From positions 124,001 through 188,000 of the forward strand of contig NZ_MDCO01000009.1 in the NCBI RefSeq assembly GCF_001746205.1: a stretch of 64,000 bases of DNA. Direction: 5' to 3'. This DNA is from Brachyspira hampsonii (GTDB lineage Bacteria; Spirochaetota; Brachyspiria; Brachyspirales; Brachyspiraceae). Both the position numbers and the translations under genes were made by a program. Under the pieces are notes generated by a model, which saw only the letters and a program-made list of their open reading frames with translations, ran no database searches and had not been told where the DNA came from. Shown here piece after piece: positions 55,701 through 63,836 of the stretch; the stretch's first letter is position 1, and each line of letters starts with the position of its first letter.

Positions 55701-56015
55701 CGTAATTATAATGTTATCACTCAAAAGAAGATATTTTTTTATCTGCTCGCTTTTAATAATTTCATCAAGATTGGCATTTACTCTTTTATTTTCAATATAG
55801 CCCAAAACAAGAGAATCAATAGTAACTAAAAAATCAGGTGCTCCCCTGCCCTCTTTATCATTGTTTGGTTCATGCTTTATATTTACCTTATTAAAATTAA
55901 GATGATTTTTTATACCATTTAATAAACTCTCTAAAGAAGCTCTATAACTATGCTCTTTATCTTCAGCAGTTATATCTTTTATGCCTTCTAAATATGAATA
56001 TAGTTCTTTAATCAT
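52767..56015 (-). CDS. Type IIG-like restriction-modification enzyme
   Basis: 1082 residues. The N-terminal part carries a PD-(D/E)xK-type nuclease signature: Asp61 in GAPDF, then Glu75 and Lys77 in YIENKR. The N6-adenine methyltransferase core has the AdoMet motif FATGTGTF (from 372) and the catalytic NPPY (489-492). The last 400 residues are probably the target-recognition and C-terminal part. No helicase motifs are seen, so this looks like a single-chain Type IIG/IIL enzyme rather than a Type I or ISP helicase form. Cytoplasmic; protects against foreign DNA. AAGGAT precedes the ATG. Confidence 0.85.
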   Translation of the reverse strand: MIKELYSYLEGIKDITAEDKEHSYRASLESLLNGIKNHLNFNKVNIKHEPNNDKEGRGAPDFLVTIDSLVLGYIENKRVNANLDEIIKSEQIKKYLLLSDNIIITDYLRFILIDENLNIIDEVRICELSEIKNYKKIKLEEVSKKLSDIFKIFFSREPKPINTALEFADALAMRTRILRDDLYELENNNHIERLYNIFKSTIYSQIDFADFCDNFAQTLTYSLFLARLNTNEKIDLYNVTKFIPKSFPLIRAMSKFLQDLEELNINDLKTIEWLLNEIINITNHINIVSIVEELNKYDNTVSQKDPYMHFYETFLYKYNPELRELRGVYYTPQSVVNFIIDSIDIVLKEYFNKNKGLGDALEKETNITLLDFATGTGTFLLDSFRKSLSYYQKNSVKYNPKELINKFYGFEFMIAPYTIAHLKISQTLKEEFNYNLEDDERLNIFLTNTLENIDLDESKGKNNIFEELNEEMNLAQKTKEKEILIITGNPPYSGASANKGIFEEEVRKEYKTLLEREPLALTRNGKVEKEKNPKMLLDDYVKFIRFAQQKIDNQKAGGIFGFISNHSFLDNPTFRGMRYSLLKSFDEIYIVNLHGNTRKKEVCPDGSKDENVFDIMQGVSINIFVRYTKNIEDEKLINVNSITHKYSRENASVYYYDLYGKREYKYNFLLDNNIKSIEWSKLEYKEPFFLFIPQNKNLLEEYDNFYSIKDIFLTSSVGIVTARDDFCLSKNDSINSLNELKNNIKRFMELDIEYARKEFDLGKDTRDWQIRYAKKELEETNNDDNNYKILNYRPFDKRWTYYTGKSKGFHSMPRGDIMEHFLKYNNIGLVSIRQIISSDFFHSFITDKIIDMCYISNKTKEGNYIFPLYLYNTPNARKVIQAENYNVGDLFEKYEENPFDNSDKIENFTLNFRNFIDKKYGFHFSPEEVLGYIYAILFHKTYRTKYIDFLKIDFPKIPFTDSKDIFIKLSSLGTKLYNLHLMKDNDLNADIGEGLYKDDKNNKIEKPVYNEKENKLFINKTLYFDKVSKEVWLYKIGGYQVLDKYLKSHKGEDIDYSYFQKIIQVLYKSLIIESEIAGIDFL

Positions 56016-56120
56016 AATATAATCCTTAAATTTTATATTATAATAAAAAATATCCCATTTGTCAAAATAATATATATTTTATCTAAATTAATAAAAAACA
56101 AACTTTAATTAAATATAAAC

Positions 56121-56149
56121 TTGACTAAAAATATTATTTATGTTATCAT
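56121..56149 (+). promoter_or_regulatory. tRNA-Ser/fliO promoter
   Basis: TTGACT (56121-56126), 17-bp spacer, TATCAT (56144-56149), 31 bp before the tRNA. Confidence 0.7.
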
Positions 56150-56180
56150 AACACAATCATTTAAGAAAATATGTAGTTAT

Positions 56181-56266
56181 GGAGAGATGCCCGAGAGGCC
56201 GAAGGGAGCAGTTTGCTAAACTGTCGTAGGCAACCCCTACCGCGGGTTCGAATCCCGCTCTCTCCG
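56181..56266 (+). tRNA. tRNA-Ser (anticodon GCT)
   Basis: 86-base class II tRNA: acceptor GGAGAGA/TCTCTCC with discriminator G, GGTTCGAATCCC-type T arm (CGGGTTCGAATCCCG), anticodon loop TTGCTAA giving GCT (reads AGC and AGT), and a long variable arm (GTAGGCAACCCCTAC). The 3' CCA is not encoded. It stands 13 bp before the fliO start codon, so one transcript may hold both. Confidence 0.97.
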
Positions 56267-56279
56267 AATCGGTTTATAT

Positions 56280-56987
56280 ATGATTAAAAAAATTTCTGTC
56301 ATATTCTTAATTATTTTCAGCATAGCACTAACTCAAGAAAATACTACAAATCAAAATGACAACAATAATATTAATGTAACTACCGAAACTAATGCAGAAA
56401 ATATAATGCCGGAAACTAATTTCTTCAATGTCGCTATAGATAATACAAACAATGCTAATGAACCTGCTATATTACAGGATATTAGAAATATTCAAGACAG
56501 AGCAGAAGTAAGTAACGGCTGGATGTTTATAAGAGCTATTATTGGTTTTATTGTTACTTTGGTTGGTATATATTTGGTATTTATATATTTAAAAAATAAA
56601 TCTAAAAAAGTGTCAGGTTCAAGCGATATTATTAAAGTGCTTGCCACAACTCCTGTAGCTGCAAACAGATATATATCTATAATAGAAATTGTTGAAGATA
56701 TGTATTTGGTTTCTATTTCAGATCATAATATTAATTTATTATCAAAGATAGAAGATAAAGAAACTAAAGATCAAATAAAAATGATGTATATTAACTCTAA
56801 AAATAATACAGTAGATGATAGTTTCAAAAATATCTTTAATCAAACATTATCCGTATTCAAGCAGCCGAAAATGAAAGAAAAAGATCCGTTAAAAACAACT
56901 TCAGAAATCAGAGAAAGACTTCATGATTTGAATGCAGAAAATCCTACAATAAATAATAATGATAATGAAAATAATAAAATGCAATAA
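56280..56987 (+). CDS. fliO: flagellar biosynthesis protein FliO
   Basis: 235 residues. A signal peptide (about 1-20) is followed by an Asn-rich linker and one membrane helix (about 78-104). The cytoplasmic FliO domain follows (SGSSDIIKVLATTPVAANRYISII, then VEDMYLVSISDHNINLLSKI), and the tail is charged. FliO supports assembly of the FliP/Q/R export gate of the flagellar type III secretion system. The gene is isolated from other flagellar genes here, 13 bp behind a tRNA gene. In spirochaetes the flagella lie in the periplasm. Confidence 0.88.
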   Translation: MIKKISVIFLIIFSIALTQENTTNQNDNNNINVTTETNAENIMPETNFFNVAIDNTNNANEPAILQDIRNIQDRAEVSNGWMFIRAIIGFIVTLVGIYLVFIYLKNKSKKVSGSSDIIKVLATTPVAANRYISIIEIVEDMYLVSISDHNINLLSKIEDKETKDQIKMMYINSKNNTVDDSFKNIFNQTLSVFKQPKMKEKDPLKTTSEIRERLHDLNAENPTINNNDNENNKMQ

Positions 56988-57025
56988 AAAAAGATAGACT
57001 ATATAAAAAGCCTATCCTTTTTTAT
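56988..57025. terminator. terminator between convergent fliO and lipoprotein genes
   Basis: A hairpin better paired on the minus strand (GGATAGGCT with AGTCTATCT, two G-T pairs, then a T-run). It therefore chiefly ends the minus-strand lipoprotein gene. Confidence 0.65.
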
Positions 57026-57031
57026 ATTTTA

Positions 57032-57781
57032 TTAATAGACCATTCTTTTATTAGTTTGATTATAATTTATTAGAATATATGAATGAAGCCTTCCATCACT
57101 TCCCTTATAAACATTCATATTAATAGGATCAACTTCCCATATTCTATCTACTACAAAGTTATAATAGTAATTACCGGCTTCAGGTCTTAAAGTGATAACC
57201 CATAAATTATTAGAATAAGTCATAGGATATCTTAAACTATCAAAGCCCAATTTATCAGAAGTAAACATAACCTCTTTAGCAGTATCATTGCTGTAAAAGA
57301 ATGTAACCGTACCATCAGAATTATAAATAGGGTTTTTTTCATAAAATCCAACATCATTAGTTAACACAAAATAGCTAACAACCTGATTATTATTATCATA
57401 TTCAATATTAGCATTTACAGGATCATTAATCCAAACACCATTAACTCTGTATCTATAACTATATTTTCCTGCCTTAAGAGGATGCTGCCAAAGATAATAA
57501 TAAACACCATAAGAACTCTTTATAAGAGGTATACTATCTTCCCAATTATTGAAATCACCGGATACTTCTACAGAATCATAATTCTCGGCAAAAGTAAATA
57601 ATACTCCGTCATTTACGATTCTAGGCTGCATAACATCTTGTATATTATAATATTTTAAAATTTCAAGCCTATTCATTCTAGCTTCATACTGCTCTATAGT
57701 TTCAGTATCTTTTTCACCGCATGATAAAAAAACTATACTAAAAATAATAGATAATATTGTTAATTTATACATTTTTTTCAT
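57032..57781 (-). CDS. lipoprotein with two glycogen-binding-fold (CBM48-like) domains
   Basis: 249 residues. The signal peptide ends in FLSC (Cys21). Two tandem domains follow: at about 55-140 a clear AMPK/CBM48-type beta-sandwich (VEVSGDFNNWEDSIPLIK, then GKYSYRYRVNGVWINDP), and at about 148-240 a second, more diverged copy (FFYSNDTAKEVMFTSDKLGF, then YYYNFVVDRIWEVDP). Such domains bind alpha-glucans. It may be a surface or periplasmic glucan-binding protein. It is encoded seven bases after fliS on the same strand. Confidence 0.82.
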   Translation of the reverse strand: MKKMYKLTILSIIFSIVFLSCGEKDTETIEQYEARMNRLEILKYYNIQDVMQPRIVNDGVLFTFAENYDSVEVSGDFNNWEDSIPLIKSSYGVYYYLWQHPLKAGKYSYRYRVNGVWINDPVNANIEYDNNNQVVSYFVLTNDVGFYEKNPIYNSDGTVTFFYSNDTAKEVMFTSDKLGFDSLRYPMTYSNNLWVITLRPEAGNYYYNFVVDRIWEVDPINMNVYKGSDGRLHSYILINYNQTNKRMVY

Positions 57782-57788
57782 AGCTTAT

Positions 57789-58253
57789 TCAACCTGTTAT
57801 ATTTAATTTACTATCAGTATTTTTTGAAGAATTATCTTTGTTATTATTAGATGCTGCCTTACTTTCGCTATTAGTTTTAGACATTTGCTCTTCAACACCT
57901 TCCCAAGCTGTTTTAAGCTCTTTGAGATACCTTATTACTTCTAACAAAGGCGGCTTAGTTTTAGATATATTACCTTCTGTAAGTTTTTGATTCATATATG
58001 TATATATAGAAGCAAGTCTATGTGCTATATCTCCGGCTTCATAATTAAGAGAAGATAAAAGCTCATATATGATTTCCTGTGCTTTTACTATATTATTATG
58101 TGCCTCTTCAGTACCATGCTTTTTATCCATAGCAGCACAGGCGGTTTCTAAAAACTTAATAGCACCGTCATAAAGCATAACGATAAGTCTGTTCTGTGAA
58201 GCGGTACTCACATCAACTTTTTTATATTTTTCGTATCCGTTATTACTAGACAA
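57789..58253 (-). CDS. fliS: flagellar export chaperone FliS
   Basis: 154 residues. The start is TTG with a strong GGGGGGAG five bases ahead. The family pattern is clear: YEKYKKVDVSTASQNRLIVMLYDGAIKFLETA (about 5-40) and the following helices. FliS binds the C-terminus of flagellin in the cytoplasm and keeps it unfolded for export. The Ser/Asn-rich tail (about 130-154) is longer than in typical FliS. Followed by the CBM48-like lipoprotein gene. Confidence 0.9.
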   Translation of the reverse strand: MSSNNGYEKYKKVDVSTASQNRLIVMLYDGAIKFLETACAAMDKKHGTEEAHNNIVKAQEIIYELLSSLNYEAGDIAHRLASIYTYMNQKLTEGNISKTKPPLLEVIRYLKELKTAWEGVEEQMSKTNSESKAASNNNKDNSSKNTDSKLNITG

Positions 58254-58411
58254 TTTACTCCCCCCATTTGTATTATTATGTTAATTACTAAATATTATCG
58301 GAAAATCATAAAAAGCATAAAACATTTTTTAAGATAATAAAAATATAGCTGTAATATTATCTATTATAACATATAATAAAATTAATACCATAATATAAAA
58401 AGGAAGAAGTT

Positions 58412-59233
58412 ATGATTAATATAAAATTTAATAATGGGATAGAAATGCCTATATTGGGACTTGGACTATATAAAATAACAGATAAAAAAGAATTAGAAAA
58501 TGCACTAAGATGGGCTATAGACGCCGGATATAGAAAATTTGATACTGCTCAATTTTATAATAATGAAAAAGAATTAGGAGAAGCTATAAGAAAAATAGGA
58601 ATAAAAAGAGAAGAAATATTTATAACCACTAAAATCTGGAATACAAAACAAGGTTATAATTCCGCAAGAAAATCATTTGAAGAAAGTTTAGAAAAACTTA
58701 ATATGGATTATGTAGATTTAGTGCTTATTCATTGGCCGGGACAAAAAAAAGAAAGATATTTAGATACATACAGAGCATTAGAAAATATATGTCAGAGTAA
58801 AAAAGCCAAATCTATAGGATTAAGCAACTTTGAAATAAAGCATTTAAAAGATATATTTGCACATTGTAATATTGCCCCTGTACTAAATCAAATAGAAAGA
58901 CACCCTAATTTGCAAAGAAATGAATTAATAGAATTTTGTAAAAATCATAATATCATCGTGGAAGCATGGTCGCCATTGGCAAGAGGAAAACTATTTTCTG
59001 ATAAAACCATAGTTGATATAGCAAATAAATATAATAAAACTCCTGCTCAAATAATTTTAAGATGGAATATAGAAAATAATATATCTGTTATACCTAAATC
59101 TGTAACTAAAGAAAGAATAGAAGAAAATATAAATATATTCGATTTTCAATTAGATAAAAATGACATAGAAAAAATAAATTCATTAGAAAACGGATACAGA
59201 ATAGGAGAAGATCCTTTAACTTTCGATTTTTAA
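58412..59233 (+). CDS. aldo/keto reductase
   Basis: 273 residues, standard length. The catalytic tetrad is complete: Asp44, Tyr49, Lys74 and His107, and the NADPH-binding SIGLSNFE and SVIPKSVTKERIEEN segments are present. It reduces aldehydes or ketones with NAD(P)H in the cytoplasm; this subgroup includes 2,5-diketo-D-gluconate reductases and many methylglyoxal reductases, so the substrate is unknown. AAGGAAGAAG precedes the ATG. Monocistronic. Confidence 0.92.
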   Translation: MINIKFNNGIEMPILGLGLYKITDKKELENALRWAIDAGYRKFDTAQFYNNEKELGEAIRKIGIKREEIFITTKIWNTKQGYNSARKSFEESLEKLNMDYVDLVLIHWPGQKKERYLDTYRALENICQSKKAKSIGLSNFEIKHLKDIFAHCNIAPVLNQIERHPNLQRNELIEFCKNHNIIVEAWSPLARGKLFSDKTIVDIANKYNKTPAQIILRWNIENNISVIPKSVTKERIEENINIFDFQLDKNDIEKINSLENGYRIGEDPLTFDF

Positions 59234-59370
59234 AATCATTTTTATTAAAGTGTATTTTATTAGACTTGTTTAAAAACTACTTAACAAGATCATATATAAA
59301 AATTTCATAATTTTATAATTTACAAAATAATGTTTCACATGTTTTATAAATTATTATTTTAGTATATAAA

Positions 59371-59475
59371 TATGCAGTCCTTTTGCTTCTCGCCGCAAGC
59401 GTACTTCGTATGGGACACCAAAAGAAGTGGGGGGGTGGCACAACTGTGTGCTTCGCAGCTAGTCCACACTAAATT
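59371..59475. repeat. isolated G+C-rich, repeat-like patch
   Basis: In a gap of about 350 bp, roughly 100 bp contrast sharply with the surrounding A+T-rich DNA. They hold several short inverted repeats: CTTTTG/CAAAAG, GTGTG/CACAC and GCACA-ACT-GTGTGC, and a run of seven G (59431 region). No conserved gene is present; the minus-strand frame across it (59359-59562) is not a plausible gene. It resembles a dispersed repeat element of the genome. The rest of the gap shows nothing else. Confidence 0.5.
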
Positions 59476-59583
59476 ACAAAAAATTAGTTTTGAAACAAGT
59501 CTATTATTATAAAATATTATAGTTTCTAAAAATATATTTTTAATATATAATTTAATAATCATTATTATTTGGAGGATTATTTT

Positions 59584-60300
59584 ATGTCTGATACAAAAAG
59601 AATTGCAATAATAGGTGCTATGGATTCAGAAATTACCAATTTTAAAGGTATGATTGAAAATATAGAAGAAATTGAAATAGCTAATATTACTTACTATAAA
59701 GGCACATTATGCGGTAAAAATATAGTATTATTAAAATCAGGAATAGGTAAAGTTAATGCGGCTATTGCTACAACTATAGCTATAGAAAGATTTAATGTAG
59801 AAAAAATAATATTTACAGGTGTTGCAGGTTCAGGAAATCCTGATTACGATATATCTGATATAGTTATATCAAAAGACTTAATAGAACATGATTTTGATAC
59901 AAGCGATTTAGACGGAGAAGAACTTACTGTATTAGTTAAAGGATATGATAAAAATTACTATCCTGCAGATGCTTCTTTGATACAATTAGCAAAAGAATCA
60001 GCACAAAAAGTGATAAAAGAAAATAAAGTATATATCGATACAATAGCTACAGGAGATCAGTTTGTTGGCAATAATGAAAAAGTTAAGCAGATACATAAAA
60101 AATTTAAGACTGGTGCTATAGAGATGGAAGGTGCTGCTGTTGCCCATGCTGCTTTGATGTATAAAGTTCCTTTTGTAGTTATACGCTCATTATCCGATAA
60201 AGCCGACAGTGATGCTGTGGTAGATTTCCCTAAATTTGTTGTAAAATCTGCACAAAACTCAATGAAAATAGTAGTGGAAATGCTTGAGAATATGAAATAA
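59584..60300 (+). CDS. mtnN: 5'-methylthioadenosine/S-adenosylhomocysteine nucleosidase
   Basis: 238 residues from the ATG at 59584, with GGAGG at 59571-59575; the earlier in-frame TTG lies inside that site and should be ignored. It cleaves methylthioadenosine and S-adenosylhomocysteine to free bases, recycling methyl-cycle by-products. Visible: GAMDSEI near the N-terminus, a FTGVAGS segment, ATGDQF, the EMEGAA motif and the catalytic Asp in SDKAD. Standard length. Confidence 0.95.
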   Translation: MSDTKRIAIIGAMDSEITNFKGMIENIEEIEIANITYYKGTLCGKNIVLLKSGIGKVNAAIATTIAIERFNVEKIIFTGVAGSGNPDYDISDIVISKDLIEHDFDTSDLDGEELTVLVKGYDKNYYPADASLIQLAKESAQKVIKENKVYIDTIATGDQFVGNNEKVKQIHKKFKTGAIEMEGAAVAHAALMYKVPFVVIRSLSDKADSDAVVDFPKFVVKSAQNSMKIVVEMLENMK

Positions 60301-60314
60301 TTAAAGAAATAAAT

Positions 60315-60367
60315 AATAGAGTTGTTTAAAAAATAAATATATAAAATTTTAAACTACTCTATTTGTT
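60315..60367 (+). terminator. mtnN terminator
   Basis: 16-bp stem (60315-60330 with 60348-60363; one mismatch) followed by a T-rich stretch. It sits in the 305-bp gap before ptsI, which otherwise holds only the ptsI promoter. Confidence 0.7.
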
Positions 60368-60542
60368 TATAATCCAAGTATTGCATGCATTTTTATCTTC
60401 CAATCAATATAGTATTTATAAACCATCTTATTTTACAGATTAATATATAAAATAAGCTGCATCATTTTACAAACAATTTCTTTAATTAAATAGTTATCAT
60501 AAATACATATTAAAAATATTACTATTTACAATTAATTTACTA

Positions 60543-60571
60543 TTGAAAATATTTTGCATTTATAATATAAT
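60543..60571 (+). promoter_or_regulatory. ptsI promoter
   Basis: TTGAAA (60543-60548), 17-bp spacer, TATAAT (60566-60571), 35 bp before the start codon. Confidence 0.75.
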
Positions 60572-60605
60572 TTCTACTATTAATTAACATAATATCGGAG
60601 AATGC

Positions 60606-62354
60606 ATGCCTGATAAAAGAACGATATTAAATGGAAATGGAGTTGGCGATGATGTGGCTATAGGAAATTCTTTTTTTTATACTCCATACCTGAATACACC
60701 CATATACAAAATAGAAGAATCTGATGTAGAAGAAGAATATAAACGATTTGATGAAGCTGTCAAAAAATCTATAAATGAAATAGAATTATTACAAAATCAT
60801 GTAGATAATAATATCAAAAATATATTACATACTCATATATTAATGCTTCAAGATAAAGTAATAGAAAAACAAGTAAAAGAAGAAGTTAAAGAAAAATTAC
60901 TTAATATAGAACATGTATATGATACTATAATATCAGGATATCTTAATAAATTATCATCTATAAATAATAAAATGCTTTCAGAAAGAAGCAGCGATATAGT
61001 TGATATAAAATCAAGACTGATAAGAAATTTAATACAGCCTCATTCAGGAGATTATTCTCAGGCACCAAAAGATAGTATTGTAATAGCAAAAACACTTACA
61101 CCTAGCGATGTATTAAAATTTAATGCCATAGGAGTTGCGGGATTTATAATAGAAAGCGGCGGATATACCTCCCATGCGGCAATACTTGCTAAATCTTTCG
61201 GCATAACAACTATATTCAACATAGCCGACATATCAAGCAAAATAAAAAACGGAAGAAAAATAATAATAGACTGTAAAAGCAATATAGTTATAATGAATCC
61301 AAGCAAAATAGATATAGATAATTATACTATATTGGCAGAAAATATAAAAAAATTAAAAGAAAAATTAATATCAGATGCTAGAGAAAAAGCTTTAACAAAA
61401 GATAATATAGAAATAAAAGTACATGCTAATATAGATATGCCTGAAGAAATAGAAAGTTTATTAAAGTTTGGTGTAGATTCTATAGGCTTGTATAGAACAG
61501 AATTTTTATATATATTTTCAGATGAGGAAATAGCATCAGAGCTTCCTACAGAAGAAACTCAATTTCAAGTATATAAAACTATAGCCTCTAAAATAAAAGG
61601 AAAAGTAATAATACGAACTTTAGATATAGGCGGAGATAAAATATCACCAGCTTTGGGATTAGAGTTCAAAGAAGATAATCCTTTCTTAGGGTGGCGTGCT
61701 ATAAGATTCTGCTTATCTAATAAACAATTATTTAAAGATCAGATAAAAGCACTGCTTAGAGCTTCTCATTATGGAAATATAGAAATAATGATTCCTATGA
61801 TAAGCACTTTAGAAGAATTTATTGAAACTAAAAATTTTATAGAAGATATTAAAAGAGAATTAAGAAATGAAAATAAAAATTTCAATGAGAAAATAAAAAT
61901 AGGGGTTTTAATAGAAACGCCTTCAGCTGCTGCTATAATAGATTTAATAGTAAAAGAAGCTGATTTCTTATCCATAGGCTCTAATGATTTAGTTCAGTAT
62001 ATGATGGCATGCGACAGAACTAATGAAAAGCTGATATACTTGTATAATCCTATAGATATATCAGTTCTTAGGACATTAAAAAGAGTTATAAAAATAGCTA
62101 ATGAAAATAATAAGCCCGTAACTTTATGCGGCGAAATGGGAGGTGTTCCTGAATATACTCCTGTACTATTAGGACTAGGAATAAGAGAACTTTCAATGTC
62201 TGTAACATCTATTGCTAAAGTAAAAAATATTATTAGAAACATAAGCATAGAAGAATGCGAAGATTTAGTAAACAAAATGCTTGATAAATGCGATAATAAT
62301 TTTTCAAGGTCAATTTTAAAAGATTTTTTAAGAAAAACATACAAAATTAATTAA
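60606..62354 (+). CDS. ptsI: phosphoenolpyruvate-protein phosphotransferase (PTS enzyme I)
   Basis: 582 residues, standard length. It moves phosphate from phosphoenolpyruvate to HPr and starts sugar uptake by the PTS. The phosphohistidine lies in GGYTSHAAILAK (about residue 190), and the PEP-binding C-terminal domain has the catalytic Cys in TLCGEMGG (about 507), with MACDRTNEKLIYLYNP near it. No HPr or enzyme II gene lies nearby, so those are elsewhere. A strong promoter and CGGAG precede it. The next gene follows 16 bp later. Confidence 0.95.
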   Translation: MPDKRTILNGNGVGDDVAIGNSFFYTPYLNTPIYKIEESDVEEEYKRFDEAVKKSINEIELLQNHVDNNIKNILHTHILMLQDKVIEKQVKEEVKEKLLNIEHVYDTIISGYLNKLSSINNKMLSERSSDIVDIKSRLIRNLIQPHSGDYSQAPKDSIVIAKTLTPSDVLKFNAIGVAGFIIESGGYTSHAAILAKSFGITTIFNIADISSKIKNGRKIIIDCKSNIVIMNPSKIDIDNYTILAENIKKLKEKLISDAREKALTKDNIEIKVHANIDMPEEIESLLKFGVDSIGLYRTEFLYIFSDEEIASELPTEETQFQVYKTIASKIKGKVIIRTLDIGGDKISPALGLEFKEDNPFLGWRAIRFCLSNKQLFKDQIKALLRASHYGNIEIMIPMISTLEEFIETKNFIEDIKRELRNENKNFNEKIKIGVLIETPSAAAIIDLIVKEADFLSIGSNDLVQYMMACDRTNEKLIYLYNPIDISVLRTLKRVIKIANENNKPVTLCGEMGGVPEYTPVLLGLGIRELSMSVTSIAKVKNIIRNISIEECEDLVNKMLDKCDNNFSRSILKDFLRKTYKIN

Positions 62355-62370
62355 TGAAGGTAAATTAAAT

Positions 62371-63816
62371 ATGAATAAAATATTACTAAGTATAATTGTA
62401 TTAATATCTGCTGTACTCATTAGTTCATGCAAAGCTGCAGATTCAATAAATGAGTATAGAAAATTAAAAGATATAGAAAGTACAGAAGATTACGGACCTT
62501 TGGGAGACTTTTTAAAAACTCTGCCAAAAACAGAAGAAGAAAATGCACAATCTCCGTATAATGAACTTACAACATTCATCACAGGAAGAAATCAAATATT
62601 ATCATCAAGCTATAAAGAAGGTTTTGAAACTTTAGCAAGATTTTTATTCACCTACCCTTCAAGTTATTATGAAAGCGAGGCATCATATCTTTTAGGACAG
62701 GCATTAATATATATGGTAGAAAATGAACCGGCATATATAGAAGAATTCTACACTCAATTATTATCCGAGGGTATAGTTGAAGGCGAAGAAAATAATGATG
62801 ATGAAGCGGTTACAAACTTACAATCCTCATTAAAAAATATATACAATCAAATGGGAATAATAGCAAAAGACGGACAATACTCTTTTAATGGATATATATT
62901 TGACAGAATACTCCAAGATGAAGAAAGTGTTTTTCCTCTGAAAGATTTTGCTTACTACTTCAGCATAAGACATAGATTCAGCAGCATACAAAATGAAAAT
63001 GACAAAGCTAAATTTATTACAAATATTACTTATTTAAGAAGATTCTCAGACAGATACAGAACAAGCGTACTTCAAGACAGCATATTACATAATCAATCAT
63101 ATTTCCCTGATAATCTGCCTTTTACTTTAACTTCTGCCGAAAACAAAAATTATAAAGACACTATGGAAACTGTACAAAAAAGAATAGATGCTATAAAAGC
63201 AGAATTTGAAGAAGAATACTATGTTATAGGAAATGGAATCATAATAAGAGACAGAATACCAGCAATTACTCCGGGTACTGAAAAACAACTCTATACATTA
63301 TATAATTATGATTTTGTAACAGTGCTTAATAAGACAAATGTATATAATCCTAAAGAGAGGGCAAGAGAAGATTGGGCTTTAGTAAAATATGATACTTATT
63401 ACGGACCTATAGTAGGCTGGAGCTATTTAAGATATATGACAAATAATATTCAGAATATGGAAGATATATTTGAAAATTATAAGGCAGCTATGAATTCATA
63501 TAAAAATTATGACTATTTAAAATCATCAGACTTCTTCTCTTATATACTTAATGATCCTAATACAAATTATTTCACAGATAAGTCAGTATATTTCCTATGG
63601 AAAGTTAATAATAAAATAGGAGAATTAGTAAGTTCAAAAAATAATCCTTATTATAAATATGTATTAGATTATCCTAAATATTTTTATTATAATACTAATA
63701 ACAATGTACTTCAAAGCTCTACTTTATTGTATAATTATTTAGTAAAAATACTTCCTAATAACCCTTACAGATTTGTTATAAGCGGAGACAGTGAGGCAGA
63801 ATACAGCGTGGATTAA
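62371..63816 (+). CDS. lipoprotein with SH3-type domain
   Basis: 481 residues. The signal peptide ends in ISSC (Cys20). The N-terminal 230 residues are helical, perhaps a TPR-like bundle. The segment at about 285-355 (IRDRIPAI, LYNYDFVTVLNK, then WALVKYDTYYGPIVGWSYLRYM) has the look of an SH3b domain, which often binds cell wall or peptides. The rest (about 370-481) is Tyr/Asn-rich. Probably periplasmic or surface-located. 16 bp after ptsI, so perhaps co-transcribed. Confidence 0.7.
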   Translation: MNKILLSIIVLISAVLISSCKAADSINEYRKLKDIESTEDYGPLGDFLKTLPKTEEENAQSPYNELTTFITGRNQILSSSYKEGFETLARFLFTYPSSYYESEASYLLGQALIYMVENEPAYIEEFYTQLLSEGIVEGEENNDDEAVTNLQSSLKNIYNQMGIIAKDGQYSFNGYIFDRILQDEESVFPLKDFAYYFSIRHRFSSIQNENDKAKFITNITYLRRFSDRYRTSVLQDSILHNQSYFPDNLPFTLTSAENKNYKDTMETVQKRIDAIKAEFEEEYYVIGNGIIIRDRIPAITPGTEKQLYTLYNYDFVTVLNKTNVYNPKERAREDWALVKYDTYYGPIVGWSYLRYMTNNIQNMEDIFENYKAAMNSYKNYDYLKSSDFFSYILNDPNTNYFTDKSVYFLWKVNNKIGELVSSKNNPYYKYVLDYPKYFYYNTNNNVLQSSTLLYNYLVKILPNNPYRFVISGDSEAEYSVD

Positions 63817-63836
63817 TTTAATAATTAGGAGCATAT

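Noticed and set aside
52767-56015. Calling the restriction enzyme a Type ISP or Type I system
   Set aside because: No helicase motifs and no separate specificity or motor subunit genes; the order nuclease signature, methylase core, C-terminal part suits Type IIG better.
59359-59562. Minus-strand frame of 67 residues across the G+C-rich patch
   Set aside because: No ribosome binding site; its sequence follows from the repeat-like DNA and its ends lie in ordinary A+T-rich DNA. Treated as part of the repeat.
62371-63816. Possibility that the SH3-type lipoprotein is a peptidoglycan hydrolase
   Set aside because: An SH3b-like segment is visible but no catalytic motif of a known hydrolase family could be found, so only the binding-type domain is stated.
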